From Chinchilla lanigera (lineage: Eukaryota; Chordata; Mammalia; Rodentia; Chinchillidae), in assembly GCF_000276665.1 (NCBI RefSeq), contig NW_004955465.1:2265103-2329102 (forward strand): DNA of 64,000 nt, given 5' to 3'. Position numbers and translations under genes: made by a program. Each line of letters starts with the position of its first letter. Position 1 is the first letter of the stretch. Below, piece by piece: positions 1 to 12,757 of this stretch. Under the pieces are notes generated by a model. It ran no database searches and had not been told where the DNA came from. It worked only from the letters and a program-made list of their open reading frames with translations.

Positions 1-631
1 GGAAACTATCCATTTCTGCTGATAATTGCTGAAATAAAAATACTGAGTTTCAGTGAGTGAAATTTATTAGTCCAGGCCAGAGGAGATGTAATGGTCTTCC
101 TCCTTTCCAAATGTAAAACGGTATTTGAGGCTGCTTTCAGAAGGGCCATGATTATAAGCACTGATCCACATCTAGCATCTCAAGGGATCCACTGATCATA
201 AGCTGTGAAAGCTCCTTGAAACGCAAAGCCCATGCTGCAGTCCATATAGTTCCCCAGGGCCCCCGAGCATCTCATCACAAGTGGCTAGCAGTGAACACAG
301 AAGTGAAGGAAAAGTTTTGGGAAATCACCCCAGTAAGTGAGGAGGTAACTAGTGAACTTCAAAAAGCAGAAGATAGCTGTACGAACATACAGGACATGAA
401 CTTCAAATGTTCTAGTGCTTTGGTAAGTCCTGGAGGGCTCAGAGAAAGGCTTCATAGAAGGGATGCTCCATCTGAAGATGGAGGTGACATCTTCAACTCA
501 TTCACTGTGTCAAGGAATAAATTTAAGATGGAGGATCATGGGCTTGGGATGCCCAGGTGGACTGGGGAGGGGCACCATTAAACTCTTCTCAGAAGTGCCT
601 GTAGCTGAACCTTCAAAATTGGCCTTCAAGG
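1..631. other. Intergenic, nothing recognised
   Basis: Unique-looking sequence. A 121-codon frame at 216-581 shows no domain or homology I know and is taken as chance. Confidence 0.6.
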
Positions 632-722
632 TGCTGGGGATTTAGCTAAGTGGCACAGCGCCTGCCTGGCAAGCTCAAGGTCGTGAGTTCGATTCCCAGC
701 ACTGGGAAAAAAAAAAAAAAAA
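632..722 (+). repeat. ID SINE with poly(A) tail
   Basis: Starts GCTGGGGATTTAGCTAAGTG, with a tRNA-like A box, then the B box around GTGAGTTCGATTCCCAGC, then an A run. This is the rodent ID family, derived from tRNA-Ala-like or BC1-like RNA. Confidence 0.9.
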
Positions 723-1337
723 GGGCTTCAGACAGGCTTGCCCCCGACCTTTGGCCTTGGGATTTGGCCAAACCACAGTTTCCTGAAACTTTGTTTGTTG
801 GTTTTTGTGCAGGGAACCCCTTTCCCCATTGTCCCCTGATACTGAGACTACACCAAATCCCATTCTAATGAGGCAGCCTGAATTTTCCTAGCACTCACCA
901 TAATTTCTGATTAAACAGATGATGTGATTGCCAACTTCCTTTGTAGTTTAAAGCTATAAACAGTTGCCATTTTGTAAAACAGCAGAGCACTTTTTCAAAT
1001 CTACTTGAGTCTGTGTGTTCCCAGAATGCAATCCTAATTAATCCCAAGTAAACGTAATTTTCTTGGTTCTAGAATAGCTTGTTTTTATTCTCATTCAACA
1101 TTTCACTCTTTCCTTCATGAATTAATACAGTAAATATTTATTAGCGACCCTACCATGAAAAATCACCATGACAAGTGATATGATATGTAAGATCTATTTC
1201 CTGCCTCCTTAAGATCAAAAAAATAATACACATAATCTTCCTTTCTTTTTTTATTTGCTTAGTAGTCACCAGAACTTGTTAGTGGTAAAACAGTGACTAA
1301 CTCTCCTGTATTTACGTCTTCATATTCCTTTAGGACA

Positions 1338-1552
1338 GGCTTTCCCAACCATAGAATCATTGATACTTTGCACCAGATAGTTCTTTGTTGCTGAGGGCTA
1401 CCCTATTCACTAGAGGATATTTATTAGTATCTCTGATCTCATTCCAGTAGATGCCAGTAACTCCATCTATCCAGTTGTGATAGTCAAAAGTATCTTTAGA
1501 CATTGTCAATTGCCTCTAGAAAGAAATATCATCACCAATGAAGAACCATGAC
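1338..1552 (-). mobile_element. MER5A-like hAT-Charlie DNA transposon remnant
   Basis: The segment reads as the antisense of MER5A: starts near CTTTCCCAACCATAG, has the core AGTTCTTTGTTGCTGAGGG and AGATGCCAGTAACTCC, and ends AAGAACCATG. Non-coding and ancient. Confidence 0.65.
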
Positions 1553-1627
1553 TTAGAAGAGGTTGACAACAAAAGGTATTATGGACTGCTGAGTAGGGAG
1601 AGAAATAAGAGAAACTTGGAAACAGAG

Positions 1628-1628
<1 letters not shown>

Positions 1629-1673
<45 letters not shown>
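1629..1673. repeat. (GT)n microsatellite
   Basis: About 22 uninterrupted GT units. Confidence 0.97.
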
Positions 1674-1674
<1 letters not shown>

Positions 1675-2385
1675 TCAATGTGCAGTATGAAATTTTAGTT
1701 GCCTAATGACTGTAACACCATATTTAAACATTTGTTTCCATTAGGAAATAAATATTAGCAAGAGACTATCTTTACCATCATTATAGCAGGACCGATCCAG
1801 GAAAAACTACATGAAAATAGCTCTTAAAAAAAACAACAAATAGCTGAGATGTAAGAAACCTAAGTGAAATGAATTTCAACAGAAAGAAAAACCACAGTTT
1901 CAATAAACCTAGGATGAGGATGGAGAAAAACAAAGCCCGTTGTGGATGGGATGAAAATTCAGTAGAGTTCTGTATGCATTTTTGATGCCTATTGGAGAGC
2001 AGGGGACTTGAGGAAATGCTGTCCTTCAAGATTTACACCAAGTAGCAAAAATAGTCACCAAGTGGGGAAGAGAAAAAGATCCTGGGAAATGCAGGCAAGT
2101 GCAAGTGGCCTATGAGTGAAGGTAAAGCAGGAAAATTGAAAGAAACCTGTCCATGCCAGAACTCACCCTGATCTTAGGCAGAGCCATCGTCTGCCAGGAG
2201 AGAGACAGGTGGGAGTGCCGAGCTAGACATCCCTGAGCAGAGGTTCACTGGCTGAGGGGAGCGGGAACACTAAGAGACCCCATCCTGCGCTAGGATCCGA
2301 TCCATATGTGAAGTAGGAGGCAATGGTCTCCATCCACAGCCTAAGCAGCACATGGCCTGCATGAGCCTAACAGGGCCTCAGGAGA

Positions 2386-2862
2386 TGTGGCTGTTGTCTA
2401 AAGTGTCCCCCAGAAATCTCACTGTCTTGAAGCCTTCCCAGCTCATGGGCTTCTGAAGTGATTGACTCATGAAGGCTTTAACTTCCTCAGTGGACAGAAC
2501 CATTGACAAGACCATAATTTAATGGCGTTATTAGGATGAGATGGAGAAAGGAGGTGAGACCTATTTGAAGGGACTGAGTCTTGAGGGGGGTGACCTTGAG
2601 GGTGTATTTGGTCCCTGGCTCCTTCCTCTCTCAGGCTCTTTGCTTTTTTCTCTGCTTTTTGGTTGCCACACAGTGGGCATCTTTCTTCTGCCATGCCCCT
2701 CTGCCATGACGTTTCTTATATCCCTCACCATATACATAAACACAGTGACCATGGACTGGCTGCCAACGGACACTGAAACCGTGAGCCACAATAATTTCTT
2801 CCTCCTTCAAGTCAACTTATGTCAGGTATTTTGTCACAAGGATGGAATGTTGACTAACACAG
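2386..2862 (+). mobile_element. ERVL-MaLR solo LTR (diverged)
   Basis: Ends with the family hallmark: an ACCGTGAGCC block, a run related to AATAAACCTTTCCTCC, then TCAGGTATTTTGTCACA and TGACTAACACAG. The start near 2386 resembles the GTGTCCCCC opening. No internal retroviral genes adjoin it. Open frames inside it are chance. Confidence 0.7.
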
Positions 2863-3424
2863 AATACAGACAAACACTTCCACGCTCCTGCTTTTACCAG
2901 CACTGCCAGGAAGTGACGTCTACCTCTAACAGACACACAGGGATGCTGAGATGCATCAGGGGATCCTGAAGTCTGTGCGCTGAGCCAGAGATTAGAGGTG
3001 CTCTCTAGCACCCCCGTACTTACACTAAATAGGAGGAGTGTATTTCAAGCTTAGAGTGTGTTGACATAACTAAAGCAACAGCTTAGCTCAGGCTTGCCTT
3101 AACTACAGGCTGTACTGATCAAACCCCACAGGAAAAGCCTGAAGGAAGATGAGCCATGGCAGGGTTGGAGTGTTTGTAAGTTTTCTCAATTTTTTGTGCG
3201 CACAATGCCAGGCATTGAACCCAAAATTAGGAAATACATGAAAGCAAGAAATAGAAAACAATGTAACCGGAATGCAGTATGATACAAATGTTGCTGTTTT
3301 CAGAAACAGCCTTTAAATATATATTATATCTATATGAAATATATACATATATATGAAATAGATACACACATATACAAATATCAGTCCACACATCTGGCAA
3401 CATGTGAGCCAATTAACTAATAAG
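2863..3424. other. Intergenic, nothing firm
   Basis: An AT-rich TATATA stretch lies at about 3316-3375. A possible ID scrap lies at about 3193-3225, too short to call. Confidence 0.6.
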
Positions 3425-3693
3425 AAGTCTTCACCCTGTGGAGCATATCCAAAAATGTAAGACTGATTCAGCACATGGAAATAGTCAATGTAATCTGCAA
3501 TATTAAGGGAAAAAATAAAAATGTCATCTCAATAGATGCAGAAAGCCCATTTGATAAAATTCAACACACTCTCAGATCAAATACTATCAGGGAAATAGAA
3601 GAAAATTTTCTCAGTCTAATTACAGATCCTCCTCAAGCTAATAACACTGAACACTTTCCTCCAAGTCTGAAGCAGAGCAAGAGCATCCACCCT

Positions 3694-3731
3694 TAGTATT
3701 TTTATTCAGCAGTAGTATTTTTATTCAGCAG
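3694..3731. repeat. Exact 19-bp tandem duplication inside L1
   Basis: TAGTATTTTTATTCAGCAG occurs twice head to tail. It is a small local duplication. Confidence 0.9.
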
Positions 3732-3984
3732 TGCTGGAGAAGATCTAGCGATTTCATGAAGCACATGCAGTTAAAAGCAAAAGTTCTGACTGAAGAAATC
3801 AAGCTGCTTTTATTCAAAAAATACATGACATAGAAAACTCTGTGAGATTCTGCCCAAATATTATTCATAGTAAGAAATGAATCCCACAAAGCTTAAGCAT
3901 ATCGTGACTTGGATACTATGAATATTGTATATATACCATATACCATATTGGGATAAGAAAACTCACAAATACAATTTAAAAATA

Positions 3985-4195
3985 TGACCTGTACCTGGTG
4001 GCCAAGGCCTGTAACCCCAGCACTCTAAAAGGCTAAGGCAGGAGAATGTAAGTTTGAGTCCAGCCGGAGCAACTTAGCAATGTACTTCAATTCTGTCTCA
4101 AAATTTAAAAAATCATAAAAGGGTTAGGGATGTAGCTCAGTGTAAAAGCCCTTGTTTCAATCCTTAGTACTCCAAAAAACAAAAACATAAAGCTC
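3985..4195 (+). repeat. B1-dID SINE
   Basis: The first half is B1-like (GCCTGTAACCCCAGCACTC, AAGGCTAAGGCAGGAG). The second half is ID-like (GGGTTAGGGATGTAGCTCAG) with an A-rich tail. It is inserted in the old L1. Confidence 0.8.
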
Positions 4196-4814
4196 AAAAG
4201 GTTTTATGGTTAGGAATAAATATAATGAAAGATGTCCAAAATCTTTACCTTGAAAATCATATGACAGTATTAAGAAAAACGGAAGACGTAAGTAAATGGA
4301 AAGACAAGCCATTTTCATTACTGGGAACACAGAAAATTGTGAAGATGTCTATCTATCCTAAATTGATGACAAATTCAACCCAATTGAAATCAGAATTCAA
4401 CAGATTATTTTAAAGAAAGTGGTCAAAAAGTAAATATAGAAAGCCAGAGAATCTAGAGTAGCCAAAACAATTTTGATAAATAACAAAGTTAGAGGTCTTA
4501 AACTCATCTGTTTGAAGACTTACTCTAAAGCTGCAGAAATTAAATTCATATAAAGTCAGCTACGCATCTACCTAAGGTGCTGAAATTCTATTCTTAGGTG
4601 TTTTCTCAACAGAAATGAAACTATAGACGATAACAAGAAGATGGTTACAAGAATGTTCACAACAGTTTTAATAATGGTTCTGAGCTGTAAACAACCCAAT
4701 TATATCCACACAGGAAAATTTATAGATATGATATTTGAACATAATGCAATTCTACTCAGCAATAAGGTGACATGAACGGGTGTTCAAGACAAAAGTGTGG
4801 ACAGATATCAAAAA

Positions 4815-4955
4815 CATGGTGCCATGATGCTGATCTATAGGGCTTGGACCTGGAAAGTCACCTAAAGGCTGGTGTGTCCCCAATGAAGCAAGGTTCAGAG
4901 GCTGGGCTTTTGGAATGTGATTGAAGCATGATGACTCTGACTTCATCAATGGATA

Positions 4956-5017
<62 letters not shown>

Positions 5018-5202
5018 TTTCTGTCCACCATGAAGTGAGCAGCTTGGCTCCATGACTTTCTCTTTGCCATGATGTGCTACCTCACCTCAACCAAACAATC
5101 ATACACAGAAATCTCTGAAACCATGAGACAAAACAAACCTTTCTTCCTTCAAGTTGTTTGTTCTAGGCATTTTTCACAGTGATGAAAAACTGACTAACAC
5201 AT
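4815..5202 (+). mobile_element. ERVL-MaLR LTR inserted in L1, with (CT)n expansion
   Basis: The right end shows the MaLR signature (AACAAACCTTTCTTCC, then TTTTTCACAGTGATG and ACTGACTAACAC). A long CT tract lies inside. The left border is approximate. L1 3' sequence is present on both sides. Confidence 0.65.
4958..5012. repeat. (TC)n microsatellite
   Basis: About 27 TC units within the MaLR LTR. Confidence 0.96.
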
Positions 5203-5530
5203 GAGCAAAACTAGCCAAACCCAAAAGAATATATACCGTATTACTATGCTTTATATAAGCAAAACCAACTTATAGAGGCAAAATTAATTTATGGTGAAGT
5301 GAAGCAGAATGATGGCTTTCTCGAAATTCCAACAGGTCTGGGGTGGGGCAAGAAAGTGTGTGGGTGAAGAAACTAACCAGAAAAAGACATGAAAGATTTT
5401 TCCAGGTGATGAGAGGTCCTTTATCTTGATTTGAGTGAATGGATACAGTTATCAAATCTCACCAAACTGAATTAGGCCTATGAACTTTGGTGTATATAAA
5501 TCATACCTCATTAAAATTATTTTTAAATCC
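5203..5530 (+). mobile_element. 3' end of the interrupted L1
   Basis: Resumes with typical L1 3' UTR text, ending near GGTGTATATAAATCATACC and TCATTAAAATTATTTTTAAA. It is on the same strand as the L1 left of the LTR. Confidence 0.6.
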
Positions 5531-7228
5531 ATAATTCATAAAGCAACTTAAAGAAAAACAAAGGCAAATACTCTCTGAAAACATTCAATGAGGGGAAACC
5601 AAAATTGTCTTGACGTCAGGCAGCTATGCTACCACAGAGACCTAACAAGAGGGTCATCCTTTGTATCTATACCCTGTGTACCCCAGTGTGAGACTTTTAG
5701 TGTTGCAGTTTTGTTTAAGTTAGAGGAGATGCCGGGTTCATCTGGCTCTGGGTGAGAGGGTTATGGCACTAAATAGAACCGGTGGAATGGACCAAACGAA
5801 AGCCAATGTTCAGTTTGGTCTTAAAGTCAAGGGTAAGCCAGCGAGCACGCACTGTTGACTGATGTTCTTTTTTATCACAATGGTCAGGCTTCAGGTAGAA
5901 GGAGACGTTTCCAGTTTCAATCCACCACTCCAACTGCCCTATTGCCCCTGCTGTTCAAGGCCTTTGGTAACCATGAAGAATTGCTTACACATGGGCCAGC
6001 CTTCTCCACTGCTCTTCCTTTTCCTGGATATTTTAGCTCATGGGGCATGAGCAAGCAAAGAGAACTGAGAGTGAAACCCAAGCATTAGTGAGAAATGAGA
6101 GTTGACACATCAGTGTGGCGTGGGTGGGGCAGAAGGGAGTGGGGACAGCATCTGCCTCCCTGTGACAAGCATGTTTCCCACTGGTTGCAACGCTCCGTCG
6201 TCTTTGATGTGTCCTTTCCCAGAGAGGAAAATTCTGTGTAAGAGAGGGGGAGGAGAGCTAGCTCGTGGGAAAAATGTGTCTCCGGCTGTAAGCAGCAAAT
6301 TGGCTCGTGCCCAAGTAATGTCCTCAAGGTGTACCATGAGAGATGAAGTCACTTGGCTCATTTTACCAGCTTCAGGATGGCGTCAAGACCTGACAAAGCC
6401 AGGCAACACATACAAGGAAGCTAATCGGTCTTCCTGGATGCACAGAGGTGGGGGCCTGGTTCAAGAACAGTGCTCTGTAGCCCCTCACCTGAAAAAGAAA
6501 ACCAAGCGGTGGGACAAGAAAGTCAACTGAGTTGGGAAAAAATGTGCATCTGAAGCCCAGGCCAGACCAAGACACATGTACCTGCATCCCAAGGCATGCC
6601 CAAGTGCTGGCACCCTTTCAAATTGTTCCTCTTTACATAACTGATGATTTAGTGAGGAACAACTAAAACTTGCTTTTTTGACAGGATAGAAGTCACGTTT
6701 CTTGACATGCAACCCACATACAGAAAAGTGCACAGATCACAGTGTACACAGCAAAGCACCCCACAAAGCAAACTTCTCTGCACAGACTGAGCAATGGAAC
6801 AGCATTCCCTCTGCTCTCTTCTGCCTTCAGTCACCCACAAAAGGAAAGTCTCTTGTCCTTCATAATCCAAGCACTTTTTTAATTCATGAAGTTATAAAGC
6901 TCTTTATGTTTGCACATCACTGAATTTCCCATTTCGCCTCCCAGGAATGACCCTTTTGTTCCGTGGCTGTATTTTGCTGCCCATAACCAGAGAGCAGTTT
7001 TTACTCACACTCTGAAGCTGGGATCAGTGATGTGTATTTCAAAGCATTGTCCCCTAGATACAGCACCTTATTGTGCCTTAGTTGACTTCAGAACACTGCC
7101 TGGGTGGTACTGCTGGTTCTGAGTGGTTGTCAGGTAGCTGGAGTCACACTTGGTCTTAGCCCAAAGGCTGAGAACTAGGGTTAGCTGCATTAAGAGGACA
7201 GCAGCTTGTCATTGCTTATAACACACAT
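5531..7228. other. Intergenic, nothing recognised
   Basis: Mixed composition with overlapping open frames on both strands (longest 142 codons, 6102-6530). None has a recognisable domain, splice structure or homologue. Confidence 0.55.
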
Positions 7229-7845
7229 TAGTCCCTTCTTATCCAAGACTCCCAGTGGATGCCTGAAACCCTGGATAGCATTGAACTCTGGAATTTAATG
7301 CCTTTGGTATCTTAACTAAGCACTTACTACATACGGAGGCCCTGAGTTTTGCAGTTTGAAGTGCAAGAGGAAAGCTAAAATAAATTTCTCTTTCTTTCCT
7401 CACAATTTTACAGGTAGATAATTCATTGTTATCAAAGATCTTAGCAAACTCAGCATAGTCTTTTATTCCCATTAAAAATTTTCACCTAAAGGAAGCATTT
7501 TACAGCTTTCCTTTAGCATATCTCAATTATTCTTGCACTCAGGGAGCAATTTTAACTAAAATAGGGATTAATTGAGTACAAGAGCTGGGATACAGGGATA
7601 ACCAGAGAGTCACTAACAGCTAGGTAGTGTACAGAAGGCAGATATGGCGGACAAAGAGCTGATTTACATCCCAGGTAGAACTGAAAGGAATGAGGGAAAT
7701 TATATTATGCTGTTCAGAATGGCATACAATTTAAAATACATGGCCTGTTTGTTTCTGGAATTTTCCACTTAATATTTTCAGACTGATTGGTCACAGTTAA
7801 CTGAATCTGCAGAAAGTGAAACCACAAATACGTGGGGCTACCATA
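7229..7845 (+). mobile_element. Tigger-like (TcMar) DNA transposon remnant
   Basis: Begins TAGTCCCTTCTTATCCAAGA and ends with a tract around GCAGAAAGTGAAACCAC and GGGGCTACCATA. Both ends resemble mammalian pogo/Tigger termini. No transposase frame survives. Confidence 0.5.
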
Positions 7846-10520
7846 TTCCTGTGCAAAAAAGAGCAACGATAAGTTAACGCGGGAAGGGGTGTTTTCATTT
7901 CTATTCAATAGCACCCTCTACTTTGGCAGAAGTAGAACAAATTTCTGTTTTGCTGGTAATAAAAAAAGTTGCATGTGGAAACTTGAACTAACTGCATTTC
8001 TCTGATTTATTACAGTGGATTTGTTAGTGCCACTTCATGCAGACTGGTATTCCGGAGAGCTGCCCAATCTCTTATAAGATACTCATGTTATAAATATCTT
8101 TTTCAGCCTGTGACCTGACAGGCTATCTTCTGGCCTGAAACTTTGTATGACTCTCAGTTCAGACCTGCAAATGAGCTCAAAGCCAAATGTGGGAGATTCA
8201 ACTCATTCCTCTTGGGCTATATAGCATGGGGATGGTTGCCTCACTTAAGGGTGCATTCTCTAGATGTTGAGGACACAGAGATAAAGAAGACCAGTCCCTC
8301 TTGCATAAAAGCTCATTGTCAGGTGACAAATCAGGGAACAATTACCACAGTGGAGACAACAAAGCCCTTTTGCTTAAAGAAGTCTGGGAAGGCCTCACAC
8401 AAGACAAAACATTTGCAAAGGAAACAACATTCCCACAGCAAAACCATGGGAAAAAGAAAGCATCTTTTCTGAGAAAGTAGCATAAGAAAAGTCCATGTAG
8501 AGAGAAAGTTCGTGGCCAGGGTGTAGAAAGAGCTAATCTACTATTATTTTTTCAATGATAATCTAAAGAGCATCTGTACTGGAACCACCTGGAGGCTGCT
8601 AAAGCATAGCTCTGAGTCTCATCATGCACTGGATCGTAATTTCTGGGGCCCATCTTTATTTGGACAAACTTTGTTTTACACACAAAATTGAAGAGCTGTT
8701 GCCCTACAATAGTACAATGGAAGTAGAGGTGGAAGACAATATACAATAGGAGAAGAACGAAGCCCTTGGCAAAAGGTGTCAGTGACATATGGAGGTTTGG
8801 CCTCTAGTGTTTTATATGGAAAATTAATCTCAACAATCACGCCGTGATTAGATAGAGACTCAGGAAGACAAAACTGCCCGTAGAGGTAAGGGGTGGACCC
8901 AGGATTTGAATCCAAGTATATCTGAAGGCAACTGGCATGCTGTTGGCCATTCAACTGCATTTGAGAAACTTTCCTTAATTAGTCAAGCTGACTGGAAGTC
9001 TTTTCTACCCCAATTCTCCTTGAAAATGAGAACTCTGTCACTTAACTGCAATGACAGGTGGGACCTCATCTTTAGATCCTCATTGTTCCTTACGGGTATT
9101 AAAACTTCTATCTTCCTGACTAGAGGGTTGGGGATCCAATGGTTGGTCCAACTCTTGAGTTTTGAGCTTTTTGTCCATCAAAACTTTACTATAATTCTCT
9201 TTTGATCACTGACATGACTCCTGATAATGTCTAGCCATTTAATGAACTCTGTAAAGAGTTGATGATCTCTATTGGGTGAAAAGTGGCAGAGGATTAGATT
9301 TAAGTCTCTTCTCTCCGTGTCTGTGCTAAGCTCAAAATAATTAACAATTCCACACCAACAACCAGGAATTGAACATCTGGACTGTGAGTTTTATATTTCA
9401 GGCTTACTAGACATATGGCTGAAATTTCAGTATTGATTAAAAGTATAAACTTTCTTATGAGTGTGTATGTTTATGTATCTGCAACCAGAAAAGTTTCTTG
9501 CCTCTCATTGTATGAATGCATTTATTTCCCTACTATCTGATGGTGTCAACAAAGTAGACTACAAAATATCTTGAATTAAAGTATTTCCAGTCTGATTGGC
9601 TGAGAAGTAAATAACCTCTTATATAGACTGAGTATTCCCCAACTTTCTAGAAATTAAGAAAGAAGACATCTAATATTTTCAGTGTGGGGGATAGAAAGGA
9701 GATATTCTTACAGAAACTAATTTAGAAACAACTTAAGAATTCACATTCATATAAAGTAAGCAAACAAGACCAGTTCCATAATTTTGGTTTAATAGAAACA
9801 CTTTATGTTTTCTCTGCTTTACCAGTATTAAATATAGTATAAACATAGATTTTTATTCTACTTGTGAATGTTTTCCCTAAAGGTATACAGATTTATTGAT
9901 TATACAAGCTAGTACCACTTTTACTAAATATTAAAGGTAATGAAAAAACTTGACTCTTCATTCTGACATATTTTAATTCAGCAGTGATTATGTTTTGCAC
10001 TATGTCAGCTTGAAGATAATTTGTAAAATTCTTAGGAAACCAAAATGTTGGGTTGATTAAGTTAATGAATTACATCCATTAGAAGTCTAAATCATTTCTT
10101 GTAAAGATAGAATGCTAAAACATTAATTGTCCAGCATAATTTTTAAAGTTTACATACTTTCCTCTTATTTTTATGTGGTAAAAACCTGAATATAGATGTT
10201 AATGAGTGTCTAATACTTTAAGAAATCACATATGGGGAATGCATACACACAGAAATAGAAACTTTTCAAAGAGGAAATTTTATTTGTTGTGATCAAGACT
10301 AGCTAAAATTTGATAGACTTACTTATAAGATTTAAAAAAAAAAACATTGAAAAACTAGAATTTGGTTTTCTCTCAAATGAAATTCTTTCCTTGGATTCTT
10401 GATTTTTTTCTTAATAAAAGTTTATAAAAAGTTATTTCTTATCTGCTGTAGAATCTGCCTAGATGGCAAAGTTTCTGTCTTACCAGAATAACAACCTCTG
10501 GTTTATGTTGGCTTTATTAC
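7846..10520. other. Intergenic; weak old repeats only
   Basis: Apart from the L2-like piece, 8568-8660 vaguely resembles a hAT-Charlie element (GGAACCACCTGGAGGCTGC). 9200-10500 is AT-rich with nothing identifiable. Confidence 0.55.
8250..8345 (+). repeat. L2-like fragment
   Basis: GTTGAGGACACAGAGATAAA followed by CCAGTCCCTC and AGCTCATTGTCAG resembles the L2 3' consensus. Short and diverged. Confidence 0.4.
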
Positions 10521-10881
10521 ATCTTAGTCCATGTGGGCTGCTGTAAAATATACTGTAAAACTAGGCATCTTAGAAGCAAAAAAATGAATCTGTCATAACT
10601 TTAAGGCTGAGAGGTCCAAGATCAAGGTGGAGGTAGTTTAGTGTCTGGTAAGGGAATTATTTTTGGATACATAGATGGTAACTTCTCGTTGTATCCTCAC
10701 ATGCAGAAGGGATGAGACAATTCCCTGGAGCCTCTTGTATTTATTTGGAGATTAATGCCACTCCTGAGGGCTTCACCCTCACAACCTCAATTCCCAGAGC
10801 TACACCCCCTAACACCATCCTATTGATGATCAGGATTCAACTTATGAATATTTAGGGACACAAATATTCAGACTGCAGCAG
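10521..10881 (-). mobile_element. ERVL-MaLR (MLT1-like) LTR, antisense
   Basis: Starts TCTTAGTCCATGTGGGCTGC and ends GGGACACAAATATTCAGACTG, the antisense of the MLT1 family. It has an internal GAGAGGTCCAAGATCAAGG. Confidence 0.75.
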
Positions 10882-11859
10882 TATCCTTGATTATTTAAGC
10901 AAACAGAAGTGTCTCATTTAACAAAGAGCTAAAATTCCTTATAATCATATTATGTCCTATTTTTACTTTTTTAATCTTATGTTGTCATTTTGATTAATAG
11001 ATACCCATGTATTGTTTCTCACTAACCCATGATCTTATCTTAAGCAAGTGTTCAAATCTAACAACTTTGCAATTTTGCCCTCCCCAAATCTAAGGGTCTT
11101 AAACAATCAGGAGGTTTCTTTGCTTTTGTTAACCAGAATGTATATAAATAAAATATTATAAATATTTCAGAAATTGTGTACTGAAAAAATATTTACAAGA
11201 AAAAAATGGTGTAAAGTATGAGAACTTTCTAAAAAACTATCAACACCATCACTACCTGTGATGTGTTTCCATTTATCACAGTCCTAGTTCTGCCTTGTCT
11301 AATATTAAACAACACTATATACTAGTCCCCGTATCCATGAGCTATATCTCCCAAGATAAAATGGGAATGTCTATAACCAAGGATAGTAACAAACCTTATA
11401 ATTCAATGCCTTTTCATTCTAACAAAGCATGCATTATGCTGGCTTCACTCCTCACACTCTGTGGCCCTAACTTCTGGGCATGGAACAGCAAGAGCAAAAC
11501 TAGTATGAGTTTCTTTTTTTATCTTCAAAATTTTACAGAAAAAAAAAATTCACTCTTATCATGAATCTTAGCAACTTACATATGTGATCTTTTTTCTTTC
11601 CTTAGTAAGTTGAGAACCTTCACCCTTCATGAAACACTTTACATCCTGTCATATCCAAATTACTACCATCTTTACTCATATATGTGGGGTTCTTATTAAT
11701 TAAAATGAGTCCCTTAAACAGTAGCATGTGATACCATGACAGTTCATCCAGCAATCAAATTGTTTACTTGGTGACTACCAGGTGGGTAGTATAAACATCG
11801 TGGATACACTGGACCAAGGTATGATTCCTGTCTCATGCAGGATGCAGCAGGACTGCAGG

Positions 11860-11985
11860 AGATTTATTACTATATGCAGAGCAGTACACAATTTGAAACT
11901 TCTGGAAATTTCAAATTAATATTTTCAGACCATACTTGAGTAAATCTGTAGAAAGCAAAATTTGGGGGGGAGGGGGCTACTGTAC
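11860..11985 (+). mobile_element. Tigger-like DNA transposon 3' end
   Basis: Shares with 7229-7845 the run TCAAATTAATATTTTCAGAC, then a terminus GGGGGCTACTGTACTGTA. The left side is unclear. Confidence 0.45.
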
Positions 11986-12288
11986 TGTATCAGTAATAAT
12001 TTCACTGGTTTAAAAAAATATTAACTCCTTCCTGATTTTAGTTCTTTCATGTGAGTCTAGCATCTTCTAGGTCAGGGACTCTCAGCTGGGGGTTCATATC
12101 GCTTACCTATGGAGTTCTATTAACATTTATATGTTTCTGAAACCCTCTAGACTTATAGAATCTCTTTATTTCTTTATATATTTTAATGATTCACTTAACA
12201 AATTCATGGTGTATGGTATCAAGATGATTACAATTATATCAGAAGTTTTCTCAGTAAAAATGTTTATTCATTTTTATAAATCAGATAT

Positions 12289-12757
12289 TGTCTTAGTTAC
12301 TTTTTCATTGCTGGGACAAAATTCCCAGCACCCACAAGTTAAAGGAGGAGAGGTTTATTTCAGCCCACATTTTATACAGGTTTCAATCCATATGCAGCTG
12401 GCTCCATGGCAGGGTGCTGTGGCAGAGGAACATCGCAGAGGAGGAACAGTCCATGGCAGGGTAAGCAGGAGGCAGCAAGCAGTGAGCAGCAGCCTTCCTT
12501 TCACTTTTATTCTATCCAGGCTACAAGCCTTTTGGGTGGTGTCACTTACACCCAGGGTGGGGCTTTTGTCTTCAGTAAATCCTTTGAGCCACACCAAGAA
12601 CTATGAAAATTCCAATCAGTGGACTAATTTAGCACCACACACCCTTAATCCCAGTAACGCACACCCTAGATCCAGCCAGATCCCGAACTTCTCACTTATA
12701 AGCATATGAAGCTTTTTGGGGGACATGGGAATGTGGATCTAAATACAAGCCATGACA
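12289..12757 (-). mobile_element. ERVL-MaLR LTR, antisense
   Basis: Opens TTGTCTTAGTTACTTTTTCA and GGGACAAAATTCCC, followed by an antisense AGGTTTATTT, and ends near ACAAGCCATGACA. An overlapping 192-codon frame is a chance product of this repeat. Confidence 0.7.

Larger units (their letters stand above)
3425..4814 (+). mobile_element. Degenerate L1 (ORF2 and 3' part), interrupted
   Basis: Contains the ORF2-derived stretch encoding VISIDAESPFDKIQHTL (about 3517-3567), then later L1 segments (AGCCAAAACAATTTTGATAA near 4461, and the 3' tract with AACAACCCAATTATATCC near 4691). Stops and deletions show it is dead. A B1-dID SINE splits it at about 3985-4195, and a MaLR LTR lies between this part and the 3' end at 5203-5530. 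Confidence 0.75.

Noticed and set aside
632..722. tRNA-like sequence with A and B boxes
   Set aside because: The poly(A) tail, the ID consensus and several dispersed copies show a SINE, not a tRNA gene. The same holds for 52303, 60075 and 62893.
6102..6530. 142-codon frame with overlapping minus-strand frames
   Set aside because: Frames on both strands of the same DNA and no recognisable domain, so not evidence of a gene.
12131..12709. 192-codon open frame on the plus strand
   Set aside because: Most of it lies across an antisense MaLR LTR; no domain, no splice structure and an ordinary composition. Chance frame.
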